Shown: positions 1 through 6,822, counted from the first letter of the stretch. The stretch is 14,516 bases of DNA from CAZOIA01 sp964579675 (GCA_964579675.1 CAZOIA010000145.1:1-14516); one strand, 5' to 3'. Notes: generated by a model not told the origin, from the sequence alone. A program made the numbers and translations.

Positions 1-1
1 C

Positions 2-106
2 TCTGCGGGCCGGGCTCCGTGGCGCCCGGGCACCGAAAGCCTTGAGCACGCGGCGCGAACCCTTCGCGCCATCCTCTGGACGTGCCAGACCAACCACTAT
101 AGGTGA
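2..106 (+). CDS. Possible 3' end of an upstream gene (partial, unidentified)
   Basis: One plus-strand frame is open from the window edge to a TGA at 104-106 and would encode about 34 residues ending in CQTNHYR. Third codon positions are mostly G or C, as in the neighbouring genes, and the piece ends just before the next gene begins. It is too short to assign to a family, and chance openness in GC-rich DNA is a real alternative. Confidence 0.25.
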   Translation, partial: SAGRAPWRPGTESLEHAARTLRAILWTCQTNHYR

Positions 107-212
107 AACGACTGACTGATGCCACCTTGCCGCCCAGGTGCCGTATGCCCGCAATCAGCTCTCGCCTGCCCCTCGAGGGCACTTGACAGTATCGGATCGG
201 CCGACTACCGCG

Positions 213-1115
213 ATGAGCATGCGCGGAAAACGGCCACGGCGGAAGCGATGGGTCTTGCTGGGCGGGCTGGTTGCCGCCGCGGCGGTTCCAATCACGGGCT
301 GGCTGATGTTCCAGCACATCCCGGCGTGGTACCGTCCGCCCGCGATCGCGCCGGCCGACCAGCAGCGGGTCAGAGACGATCTTCTGGGCACGCTGGACGC
401 GCTCGGGGCCTCGCTGGTTCACTCGGAGGGCCCGTTTGAGCATCGCTTTACTCAGGCCCAGGTCAACGCGTGGCTGGCGGTCCGGGAGGCGATTTGGCCC
501 GGGACGCGGGCCTGGCTGCCGCGGCCGCTCTCGGACCCGTTTGTGGCCATCGACGAGGGGGGCGTTCGGCTCGCGGCCACCTATCGTCATGGGGGGCTCA
601 AGACGGTCCTGTCGGCCCGGTTGGAGCTGAGCGCGGACCCGGGCGGGGTGAGAGTGCGGCTTGCCCGGGTGGCGGGGGGGTCGCTAGGCATCCCGCGGTC
701 GTGGGTTCGTGACGAGTTGGCGGCCCTGGACGCAGATGCCTGGCCGGCGGGCCAGCGGTCTGGGCTGCAATACGGGGATGGTTGTCTGCCGGCACTGAGC
801 GGTCTGTTCGAGGGGGTCGTTTTCCCGAATGCGTGGATCTGGAAGAACGGCGAGCAGCCGTTTCGTATCACCCGTCTGAGGTTCGAGCCGGGCGCCCTCG
901 CCGTGACCTTCGAGCCATTGCCGCGTCACCCATCCAGGCGAACAAGCTCCCATAGCCCGCCGGGGCCCGCTCCGGCGACCAATCGGAACGTTCCGCTCAG
1001 CAGCGAGCCGGCGAGCCGGACCGTCCAGTGGTCGGATCGTCGCTCCAGCACCGCGCACTCCCCGCGATCGACCCGGGCCACGTGGCCCCGGTTGCCGGAG
1101 ACCGGCCCCTCGTAG
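213..1115 (+). CDS. Membrane-anchored protein of unknown function
   Basis: I do not recognise the family. The ATG at 213 gives a 300-residue protein with a basic N-terminus (KRPRRKR), a single hydrophobic segment at about residues 13-32 and a long extracytoplasmic part, so an N-terminal anchor with a periplasmic domain is likely. The frame is open upstream to a GTG at 138, but that extension is not protein-like; the ATG at 219 is a second option. No clear Shine-Dalgarno precedes either ATG. Residues up to about 237 look like an ordinary folded domain (for example HRFTQAQVNAWLAVRE near residues 77-92). The last ~63 residues are Arg, Ser and Pro rich and lie antisense to the convergent phosphoesterase gene, so the natural end may be near 925 with the original stop lost or frameshifted. 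Confidence 0.6.
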   Translation: MSMRGKRPRRKRWVLLGGLVAAAAVPITGWLMFQHIPAWYRPPAIAPADQQRVRDDLLGTLDALGASLVHSEGPFEHRFTQAQVNAWLAVREAIWPGTRAWLPRPLSDPFVAIDEGGVRLAATYRHGGLKTVLSARLELSADPGGVRVRLARVAGGSLGIPRSWVRDELAALDADAWPAGQRSGLQYGDGCLPALSGLFEGVVFPNAWIWKNGEQPFRITRLRFEPGALAVTFEPLPRHPSRRTSSHSPPGPAPATNRNVPLSSEPASRTVQWSDRRSSTAHSPRSTRATWPRLPETGPS

Positions 1116-1312
1116 TCGAGATAGGCCCGACGGTGGTCGGAAAGCCGATGGGCCCGAAGCGTGACCGCCGGCGCCCCGCGGGCCAGGGCACCAGGATCGT
1201 CGAGGAGCTGCCAGGTGGCCAGGGCATCGCCGCAATCAAGCATCAGATCCCAGTGCCGGGTGTCAGACAACTCGTGACGCAGCAGAACAAACTGGCGCAA
1301 GGGTTCGGGCAT
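926..1312 (-). CDS. Stand-alone LigD-type 3'-phosphoesterase domain protein
   Basis: This 128-residue protein resembles the phosphoesterase (PE) domain found at the N-terminus of bacterial LigD, which trims 3'-phosphates and 3'-ribonucleotides from DNA ends during non-homologous end joining. Visible hallmarks are FVLLRHE (residues 8-14), the HWDLML block (20-25) that carries the His-x-Asp of the metal site, a further histidine in SDHRRAY (H60), and DYEGPVSGNRG (66-76), typical of single-domain planctomycete versions. H13, H20, D22 and H60 are the likely metal or catalytic ligands by analogy with LigD. No ligase, polymerase or Ku gene is nearby, so a role in end joining is inferred. The ATG lies 7 nt after a perfect TATAAT and has no Shine-Dalgarno. 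The 3' end overlaps the convergent membrane-protein gene by 190 bp. Confidence 0.85.
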   Translation of the reverse strand: MPEPLRQFVLLRHELSDTRHWDLMLDCGDALATWQLLDDPGALARGAPAVTLRAHRLSDHRRAYLDYEGPVSGNRGHVARVDRGECAVLERRSDHWTVRLAGSLLSGTFRLVAGAGPGGLWELVRLDG

Positions 1313-1318
1313 TAAGGG

Positions 1319-1324
1319 ATTATA
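1319..1324 (-). promoter_or_regulatory. -10 box of the phosphoesterase gene, possible leaderless start
   Basis: On the minus strand a perfect TATAAT ends 6 nt before the ATG of the phosphoesterase gene. Normal spacing from the -10 box puts the transcription start on or next to the ATG, which together with the absence of a Shine-Dalgarno suggests a leaderless mRNA. No good -35 box is seen at 16-18 nt. Confidence 0.4.
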
Positions 1325-1337
1325 TGCCGATAACTGC

Positions 1338-1366
1338 TTGATATCCCCCTCGGGCGGGGGTAGGAT
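1338..1366 (+). promoter_or_regulatory. Sigma-70-type promoter of the TPR lipoprotein gene
   Basis: TTGATA (1338-1343) and TAGGAT (1361-1366) are separated by exactly 17 nt; the predicted start is near 1373, about 42 nt before the gene's ATG. The spacer holds an inverted repeat, CCCCC (1345-1349) and GGGGG (1356-1360), which could be a protein-binding site. The promoter is divergent from that of the phosphoesterase gene, with the two -10 boxes only about 37 bp apart. Confidence 0.6.
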
Positions 1367-1414
1367 ACAGCCGGTGCAAGGATGTGTCCCGTCTCAGTCA
1401 CGGAGGCTATGGTC

Positions 1415-2137
1415 ATGAACGGGCAGGCCCGATCCCAACGTCGTTTACTGGTTGGCATCGTGACGGTGACCTTGGGTGCCGTTGCGGCCGGTTGTGCGCC
1501 GGATCTGAAAGACCTGCGCTTGGAGGGGATTGAACAGTTCCGCAACCGGCAATACGTCGAGTCGATGGCTACGCTGCAGGAGGTCCTTGCCCGCGCGCCA
1601 AGCGACGCCCAGGCAAACTACTATATGGGCTTGGACTATCGTGCACTGGCGGCCCGGAAGTTCCGCGAGAACGACGTGACGTCCGCCCACCGCGAGCTGG
1701 ACACGGCGATTCTCTACTTCACGCAGGCGGTCAAGAGCTGGCCGAATTACATCGAGGCGGTCGCCTCCAAGAACGAAGCGCTGGAAGCGCGAGGCAAACA
1801 CGGCGAGGCGCTGGCCCTTGCCGAGTACGTGGCCGAGAACAATCGCGGCGACGTGGCCGAGCACTTCATCTATCTCGGCAACGAGTATCGCGAGCGGGGC
1901 GACTATGACAACGCCCTGCGGACGTACAAGATCGCCCTGGCGACGGATCCCAATTCCTCAAGGGCCTACGCCGCGATGGCGAAACTGTACCAGCGGGTCG
2001 GCGATCGGGTGCTGGCTCGCGATGCCTACCGCCGGGCATGGGAGTTGAACGGGGCGGAACCGGGTGTGGCGGGGGAGCTGGAGCAGCTTGAAATGGGTTC
2101 GGACATCTACCCGGCCGCCCACCAACCCCGGCCATAA
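1415..2137 (+). CDS. TPR-repeat lipoprotein
   Basis: The 240-residue product starts with a lipoprotein-like signal: basic RSQRR, a hydrophobic stretch, then AAGC with the lipidated cysteine at residue 27, although Ala at -3 is weaker than the usual Leu. The rest is helical tetratricopeptide repeats at about residues 33-64, 65-108, 112-145, 149-180 and 183-214; the last two are the clearest (YLGNEYRERGDYDNALRTYK and AMAKLYQRVGDRVLARDAYR). TPR lipoproteins act as protein-binding scaffolds at the envelope; the partner here is unknown. The ATG at 1415 is chosen because GGAGG (1402-1406) lies 8 nt upstream; in-frame ATGs at 1382 and 1409 are badly spaced. The gene has its own promoter and appears monocistronic. 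Confidence 0.85.
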   Translation: MNGQARSQRRLLVGIVTVTLGAVAAGCAPDLKDLRLEGIEQFRNRQYVESMATLQEVLARAPSDAQANYYMGLDYRALAARKFRENDVTSAHRELDTAILYFTQAVKSWPNYIEAVASKNEALEARGKHGEALALAEYVAENNRGDVAEHFIYLGNEYRERGDYDNALRTYKIALATDPNSSRAYAAMAKLYQRVGDRVLARDAYRRAWELNGAEPGVAGELEQLEMGSDIYPAAHQPRP

Positions 2138-2193
2138 ACCCGCGCCGCGGACCGCCGTGACGGTCGACCTCCGAGCCGGCCGCCGTGCGGACC

Positions 2194-2217
2194 CCGGCGG
2201 CAAGTGCACGCCGCCGG
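2194..2217 (+). terminator. GC-rich hairpin after the TPR gene, possible terminator
   Basis: A perfect 8-bp stem (CCGGCGGC and GCCGCCGG) with an 8-nt loop lies 56 nt after the stop codon of the TPR gene. It lacks a T-tract, so it may act as an mRNA 3'-end stabiliser or a factor-dependent termination site. Confidence 0.35.
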
Positions 2218-2504
2218 CCGGCGGATCGGGGCAAAGCCTGTGCCCTCGTACGTGCCGGGAATCGGCCATTCACCCGGGTGCCCGCTCGCTGACGATAAGC
2301 GCAACTCTTGCTGATTCAATAGGTTAGGACAACTCTCCGGTTCAGCGAAGGCGGGGGCCGGCAAGGCTTGCTGCCACTGCTCTCCGAGCAGTGAGCACCG
2401 CAAACACTGCTCAGTAGTGGCACACAGGCGATTCCGGGCCAGAAACCGCGATCCTGGATTAGATGCGATTGCCCTGCCAAGCCGGCCATTGGCCGGGGTA
2501 ACCC
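2218..2504. other. Non-coding stretch with two perfect hairpins
   Basis: I find no credible gene here. Two perfect inverted repeats stand out: CACTGCT/AGCAGTG with a 5-nt loop at 2375-2393, and CCGGCC/GGCCGG with a 3-nt loop at 2482-2496, which ends 8 nt before the -35 box of the next promoter. The second could be a regulator site or could block read-through; neither is followed by a T-tract. Confidence 0.4.
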
Positions 2505-2534
2505 TTGACAGACGGAAATCCGCCGATTTATAAT
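2505..2534 (+). promoter_or_regulatory. Near-consensus sigma-70 promoter
   Basis: TTGACA (2505-2510) and TATAAT (2529-2534) match the consensus at all 12 positions, with an 18-nt spacer. The -10 region sits in a short AT-rich patch. Predicted transcription starts near 2541, giving a leader of roughly 205 nt ahead of the secreted-protein gene at 2746. Confidence 0.8.
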
Positions 2535-2540
2535 TTGGGT

Positions 2541-2745
2541 AGGAGAGGGGCTCTGGTTAGGGCGGTGCGGGAGAGAGCCATGCCCAAGTTCGCCATTCAG
2601 GGCGAACGGGATCGGAGAGAGGTTACCTTTTCTTGGTCTCTCGTACCTTAGGCACCATTTGAGGAGCCGGGCGTTCGCCGCGCGCCTGCAGGCGGGACGA
2701 GCCGTTGGCAAGCAGCGACCTTGCTCGCAACGAGGGAAAGAAACG
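2541..2745 (+). promoter_or_regulatory. Long structured 5' leader of the degenerate PEP-CTERM gene
   Basis: The leader can form GGCTCT/AGAGCC (2549-2554 with 2574-2579), a 7-bp stem GTTCGCC/GGCGAAC with a 6-nt loop (2588-2607), and a 12-bp palindrome CGCCTGCAGGCG near 2684-2695. I could not match it to a known riboswitch class. It also holds a short ORF with a good Shine-Dalgarno (2580-2651). It does not share the conserved box found in the leaders of the PEP-CTERM array near the right end. Confidence 0.4.
2580..2651 (+). CDS. Possible 23-residue leader peptide
   Basis: An ATG at 2580 preceded by GGGAG at 2569-2573 (6-nt spacing) opens 23 codons that end in TAG at 2649-2651. The peptide begins MPKFAIQGERD and ends SWSLVP; it has no signal or membrane segment. 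It lies fully inside the leader of the secreted-protein gene and spans the 2588-2607 hairpin, so its translation could influence leader folding. There is no direct evidence that it is expressed. Confidence 0.35.
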   Translation: MPKFAIQGERDRREVTFSWSLVP

Positions 2746-3450
2746 ATGAAAGCCACAGCATTTGTGCGCCTGTTGACCGTCGGGGCTGCCATCACGGCGG
2801 CCAACCTGGCCATCCCTTCCAGCCTCAGGGGGTTGACCGTCGCAACTTTTGCCGATCCTTCAGGCGGGAGCCTTCCGCTTTTTGCGATCGACGATACGAA
2901 CAAGGAGATTACCGCCGGGTGGTCCCACCAGAACCCGAGCCTGACGCTGGAACTGGTTTTCATCCAGAACGGGGTGGTGGTCGATCGGGTGGTTTGTCCG
3001 GAGGCCTACTTCACGGTGACTGATAACCTGGGCAATGGGCTGGGATACACCGGCTCGATGTTTGGAGGCACCACCGAGGGCGGGAGGATTGAGTTCTTCA
3101 CCCTGGATGCTGGTCTCAGCCCATCGCTGCTGTTGCAGATCACTTTCGGCAGCGCTCAGCTCTGGTCGGGGGGGCTGGGGGCCGACGACATCTTCAGCGG
3201 CAATGGCGTCGAGATCAGCGGTCCAACCATCACGGGGACGGTCACCTTCGACGAGACCTTTTCGTTCAACTTCGCGAACCAGACCCTACTGAGGGACACC
3301 CAACAGAATATCATCGGGTACACTGCCACCGCGTCTTATACCTCGTCCGCCTCGATCGCGGAGCCAATGGTGATCGGCATGCTGGCGCTCGGGATTCCGA
3401 TGGTAGTGGTCCGTGGTCGCGGCCGGTCCCGGAGCGACGGAGGCGCTTAG
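2746..3450 (+). CDS. Secreted protein with degenerate PEP-CTERM-like tail
   Basis: The ATG at 2746 follows GAGGGA by 8 nt and gives 234 residues. Residues 1-28 look like a Sec signal (MKATAFVRLL, then Ala-rich hydrophobic residues). The mature part is rich in Gly, Thr, Ser and aromatic residues and predicted mostly beta; I recognise no enzymatic motif. The C-terminus has the layout of a PEP-CTERM sorting signal: a short motif, a hydrophobic stretch (MVIGMLALGIPMVVV) and a basic tail (RGRGRSRS). The canonical PEP, however, is AEP. In intact family members this signal is cut by an exosortase after membrane insertion, so processing here is uncertain. The gene has its own strong promoter and long leader and does not resemble the three paralogs at the right end of the window. 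Confidence 0.7.
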   Translation: MKATAFVRLLTVGAAITAANLAIPSSLRGLTVATFADPSGGSLPLFAIDDTNKEITAGWSHQNPSLTLELVFIQNGVVVDRVVCPEAYFTVTDNLGNGLGYTGSMFGGTTEGGRIEFFTLDAGLSPSLLLQITFGSAQLWSGGLGADDIFSGNGVEISGPTITGTVTFDETFSFNFANQTLLRDTQQNIIGYTATASYTSSASIAEPMVIGMLALGIPMVVVRGRGRSRSDGGA

Positions 3451-3454
3451 TGGA

Positions 3455-3529
3455 TGCGGCAAATCAAGGGGATCCCGGCGACAAATCGCGGGGCTATTCT
3501 CACTCGTCCCTCGTGGACGGGATGCCGCA
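3455..3529. repeat. Nested inverted repeats between convergent genes
   Basis: TGCGGCA (3455-3461) and TGCCGCA (3523-3529) are perfect inverted repeats, with a smaller stem CGTCC/GGACG (3505-3519) inside. They lie just after the stop of the secreted-protein gene, in the gap to the convergent hydrolase-like gene, where a terminator is expected. No T-tract is present. Confidence 0.3.
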
Positions 3530-3633
3530 AACATGTTCCGGCTCGCCGGCATGACAGCGGCAGAGCAGGCGACCCAGAGGAACGCCCCGATCCGCAAGAG
3601 CCATGCCGACCGGCTGTATAGGAAACGGCTGGG

Positions 3634-5475
3634 TCAGCCTCCCTTCGGGACCGATTCGTCCAGCGCCATTTGCAGACGGACAATGCCCGCGGCGATTTGC
3701 CTGCGGAGTGCGTCGTAGTCCCCGAACTGCCAGCGGTTCGCGATCTTGTGATCGCCGCGTACGACCCGGTTGCCGTTCGGCAATATCTCGCACTTTCCGG
3801 TCCAGTTTCCCTGCATGGCCCGGCCCTTGCAGCCTTCGAGGCTCGCAGCGTCAAGCTTCTCCTGGACGGGGCGCCAGACCTCCTCAGCCAGCCGGGCGAC
3901 GACGGGGCGGGTTGACTCTCGTGCCTTGTCCACAAGTCGGCTCAGAGTCAGGAGGTACCGGTAGTCATCGGCGCCCTGGCGCACGGCCTCGTAGGCGATG
4001 GTCGGCCCGCCGCTTTCGCCCGGCGCTTTCGGAAAGCGGTAAAGCGGGACGTTCGGCTGCTGGTAGACCGCACCAGGATCGGCGTGGTTGACCGGCCACA
4101 TGTAAGCCCACTCGATGATCCCACTGGCCTTGGATTTCCACAGGCCGAAGCCCGTCATGAACCGCACCGGCTCCGGATGCCAGGCCGTCAGGTCGATGTT
4201 ATAGAACCAGATCCGCTTGCCGTCGGTCGTGGCCTTGGCGTGGAACCGCCACCACTCGTCCATATCCAGTTTTCCGCGGTGCAGCGTGGGCCCATCGTGC
4301 AGCACGAGCACGTCGGTGAGTTGATAGCACGCCTCAGTGAAGTTGTCCCAGGCACCGTTCATCCCGTCATTCTCCGCCCGCACCCCGGGGATCGACTTGA
4401 GCACCTGGAGGAGCCGCATCGCCCGCGGCAACTTCTTGACGTGCTCAAACGGTTCGTCGATCGGCTGGTAGATGATCTCCGGCCAGCCTGCGCGCTTCCG
4501 GTGGGCCTGGATTTGCAGGATGACTTGCCGGTAGGCGTCGGCGAACTCTTCGCTGTCGATCGGCGCGACCTTCTCGCAGAATCGGGGGATGTCGCCACCC
4601 ATGAGCCAGACCATCGGCTCCGGAAAACCTGCACGGGTGTATTCGTCCATGTTACGTTCCAGCGGGCTTTCGCCGGTCCAGGCGATCTTCATCCGCCCAT
4701 GCTCGACGCGCATCTGAAGGCCCGAGTTGCCGCAGAGGGCAACGCTGGTCAGGCCGTGAGCGCGCATATCGGCGAACGTTTCGGCGATAACCACGGGATC
4801 CTCGCGCAACCTGGTGTACATCGCAAAGCAAATGCCCCGCGGCTCATCGAGCGTGAACGGATGCACGTGGAGGGTAAGGGGAATCCCGGCCCCGGCACTA
4901 TCAGCCGACTCAATCCTCACCGTTCCGGCGTAGGTTCCGGGTTCTGTGCGGCTTGGGACGTGAATCGTTAGCCAGAACGGCTGATTGACACCGGTCCTGA
5001 CGGTCAGGTGGTCTCGTTTTTCGAGGAAGAGCGGCACCTCCATCAGCGTCTCGTTGAACGGCCCCCAGCGGGCCTGGCCGCGCTTGGGATGAAATCGCAC
5101 CGAGCGGACGTCGATAACATGGGCTGGGATAACACCCCCGCTGCCGCTCAGGTCCCCAGCGATCACGCGCACGTTCTGCAAGCCGCGCAGGGCGCGAACC
5201 GCCAGAACGACCGGCTCACACTCGCCGGGGAACGCGGAAACCGAGAGGCGGCGGCACCGTTCCGCCGGCTGGGGAACCGCGTTGGGAAACAGCACTCGAA
5301 CATACTCGCGCGAGAACAGCATGAAGCCACGAGCCCGCTCTGCCTCCGTCGGCATCGGCGCCGGCGCCTCATCAAGGTAGACAGTCTCCGGTGCGCTTTC
5401 CTGGGCGAGCGCCGGCCCGATCACGAAGGCAAAGCCCACCATTACCCCTGATCTCAAATGCCCTACGCCTGTCAT
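3634..5475 (-). CDS. Secreted glycoside-hydrolase-like protein (DUF4091/GH123-like)
   Basis: The 613-residue product has a Sec signal (cleavage likely after ALA, residue 24), so it acts outside the cytoplasm. Residues ~85-205 form a beta-rich domain (EPGTYAGTVRIES, 178-190) of the type that precedes the barrel in DUF4091 and GH123 proteins. Residues ~215-510 resemble a TIM barrel with a D340-E341 pair in YQPIDEPFEHV; in GH123 an adjacent Asp-Glu pair serves substrate-assisted catalysis on N-acetylgalactosaminides. The block RQGADDYRYLLTL (499-511) is typical of DUF4091 proteins, and a helical tail follows. A sugar substrate is inferred from the family only. The ATG at 5475 is preceded by GGGAG at 6-nt spacing. 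The gene stands alone on its strand, 231 bp downstream of the CBS gene. Confidence 0.75.
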   Translation of the reverse strand: MTGVGHLRSGVMVGFAFVIGPALAQESAPETVYLDEAPAPMPTEAERARGFMLFSREYVRVLFPNAVPQPAERCRRLSVSAFPGECEPVVLAVRALRGLQNVRVIAGDLSGSGGVIPAHVIDVRSVRFHPKRGQARWGPFNETLMEVPLFLEKRDHLTVRTGVNQPFWLTIHVPSRTEPGTYAGTVRIESADSAGAGIPLTLHVHPFTLDEPRGICFAMYTRLREDPVVIAETFADMRAHGLTSVALCGNSGLQMRVEHGRMKIAWTGESPLERNMDEYTRAGFPEPMVWLMGGDIPRFCEKVAPIDSEEFADAYRQVILQIQAHRKRAGWPEIIYQPIDEPFEHVKKLPRAMRLLQVLKSIPGVRAENDGMNGAWDNFTEACYQLTDVLVLHDGPTLHRGKLDMDEWWRFHAKATTDGKRIWFYNIDLTAWHPEPVRFMTGFGLWKSKASGIIEWAYMWPVNHADPGAVYQQPNVPLYRFPKAPGESGGPTIAYEAVRQGADDYRYLLTLSRLVDKARESTRPVVARLAEEVWRPVQEKLDAASLEGCKGRAMQGNWTGKCEILPNGNRVVRGDHKIANRWQFGDYDALRRQIAAGIVRLQMALDESVPKGG

Positions 5476-5578
5476 CGAATGCTCCCACGGCAGGACTCCG
5501 GCGCCGTTTTTTCGCCGGGGACTGGAGCTTACAGGGATGTGATCTACGCGAGCACAACACCGAACAGCCCGCCCGGGC

Positions 5579-5607
5579 CTTCTACCACATCGCGATACCG
5601 ACGTCCA
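5579..5607 (-). promoter_or_regulatory. Candidate promoter of the glycoside-hydrolase-like gene
   Basis: On the minus strand TGGACG and TAGAAG are 17 nt apart, each matching four of six consensus positions. The predicted start lies about 100 nt before the ATG. This is the best candidate in the 231-bp gap but is weak. Confidence 0.3.
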
Positions 5608-5706
5608 CTTGTAGTCCTGGTGTCGGCGAGCCGATCGATTTCTCGTGTGCCAGGCGGCGCAACATCAAAGCCGGCGGCTCCTCAGGCGGGCGTCGCCTAA
5701 TCTAGG

Positions 5707-6558
5707 TCAGTGTTGCCTGGCCATCAACTTCAGCACCTCGGTTGTGGTGAAGATGCCGATCAGCCGGCCTTCGCGGAGCACCGTGAGGGCATGCACATCG
5801 CGCTGGCGCATAAGTCTAACGGCCTGCATCACGGTGAAGAGATGGTTGATGTGGATGACGGGGGCGGTCATTGCCTCGGATATCGGTCGCTCGGCCGCCT
5901 GGAAGGGGGAAACGCCCTCCGCTCGCCTTCGGGCGAGCAAACTGAAAACAGCGCGGTCTGATAACATGCCGACGGGGCGTTCTCCTTCCATCACCGGCAG
6001 GTGCCTGATTCGCCGATCCGTGAAGATCATGATCGCGTGATGAATCGGGTCGGTCGGGGTGACGGTCGTCACCTCGCTGGTCATGAGGTCCACCACCGGG
6101 ACGAAGCCTTCCTCGTCTCCCGCCCGCCGCCGCCGGCCGAAGTACCATACCAGGTCCGCCTCGGTGATCATCGCGAGCAGCCCGCCCTTGTCGCTGACGA
6201 TGGGAAAACCGCTGACCTTGTGCTCGAGCATTCTCTCCGCTGCGGTCCGGAGATTATCCTCGGCGCTCAGGAACACCACGCCACTCGTCATCCAGTGGCG
6301 GACTTGCCATTCGACGTCGGCGGGCTTGTCGGCGGCAGGGGCGCTCTGGTCCTGGGCCCACGGGCAGCGCAGCACGTCCCGGTCCGAGAGGATGCCGATA
6401 ACCCTATCGAAGTCCAGCACCGGCAGGTGCCGGACCTCGTGCTCCTCCATCAGTCTGCGAGCCGACCACATGGGCTCGGCCGGCCCGACGATCGGCGGAT
6501 TGCGCGTGGCCAGTTCAAGAAGCTGAGACGAGTCGTCAACCGCAGCGCCGGTGGACAT
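5707..6558 (-). CDS. Quadruple CBS-domain protein
   Basis: The 283-residue protein consists of four CBS modules with little else: about residues 12-65, 84-140, 154-210 and 225-281. Each shows the family pattern of an MTSxVxxVxPxD-like start (RHWMTSGVVFLSAEDNL, DLMTSEVTTVTPTDP, SEAMTAPVIHI), an RHLPV or SGFPI core strand and a G-I/M-L-S/T-D/E turn (GILSDRD, GMLSDRA, AMITEAD, GIFTTTE). Paired CBS modules form Bateman domains that bind adenine nucleotides such as AMP, ATP or SAM. The ligand and controlled partner cannot be told from sequence, since no enzyme, channel or kinase domain is fused and no obvious partner is adjacent. It is probably cytoplasmic, with no signal or membrane segment. The ATG at 6558 has a weak AGGG upstream. 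Confidence 0.9.
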   Translation of the reverse strand: MSTGAAVDDSSQLLELATRNPPIVGPAEPMWSARRLMEEHEVRHLPVLDFDRVIGILSDRDVLRCPWAQDQSAPAADKPADVEWQVRHWMTSGVVFLSAEDNLRTAAERMLEHKVSGFPIVSDKGGLLAMITEADLVWYFGRRRRAGDEEGFVPVVDLMTSEVTTVTPTDPIHHAIMIFTDRRIRHLPVMEGERPVGMLSDRAVFSLLARRRAEGVSPFQAAERPISEAMTAPVIHINHLFTVMQAVRLMRQRDVHALTVLREGRLIGIFTTTEVLKLMARQH

Positions 6559-6678
6559 TTCTGAACCCTGGTCTATCGATCGGCACGGGCACGAGTCGAC
6601 TTGAGATCAAGGAGGCAAGGGGAACTCTCAGCCCATACGTCCCGAGGTCCCGGGCGTGTCTGGCGGGCGCGGGCATGC

Positions 6679-6716
6679 GTCAGAGCGCCAAGCGCAAGTC
6701 AGAGCCCCAAGCGCAA
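6679..6716. repeat. Two adjacent 19-bp direct repeats
   Basis: GTCAGAGCGCCAAGCGCAA (6679-6697) is followed immediately by a copy with one mismatch (6698-6716). The second copy continues into GCGAGGGG, giving the string that encodes SPKRKRG in one frame and recurs in planctomycete intergenic DNA. It lies between the CBS and aspartate aminotransferase genes. Confidence 0.7.
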
Positions 6717-6764
6717 GCGAGGGGTAGCCAACTTGCCGGATTGGCGAGACCGCTCGCTCGCGCT
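6710..6764 (-). repeat. Long imperfect stem-loop downstream of aspC
   Basis: AGCGCAAGCGAG (6710-6721) pairs with CTCGCTCGCGCT (6753-6764), 11 of 12 positions in DNA. In RNA made from the minus strand the one mismatch becomes a G-U pair, so the stem is complete only in that orientation, which is the aminotransferase transcript. It lies about 60-110 nt after that gene's stop and may act as a 3' stability element or terminator, although no T-tract follows. Confidence 0.5.
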
Positions 6765-6822
6765 CGCGGCTCGTAACCGTTCTGAAGGCACTTTATGGAT
6801 GCTCGATCATGTGCCGGCTTTG

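Noticed and set aside
183..188. Perfect TTGACA just before the membrane-protein gene
   Set aside because: No acceptable -10 box follows at 16-18 nt (TACCGC at 17), and the resulting start would lie inside the gene.
1345..1360. CCCCC/GGGGG inverted repeat as a terminator
   Set aside because: It sits exactly in the spacer of a well-formed promoter and has no T-tract; better read as a possible operator.
4084..4971. 295-codon plus-strand ORF antisense to the glycoside-hydrolase-like gene
   Set aside because: Mirror frame of a GC-rich gene with good family motifs; the translation has no domain and biased composition.
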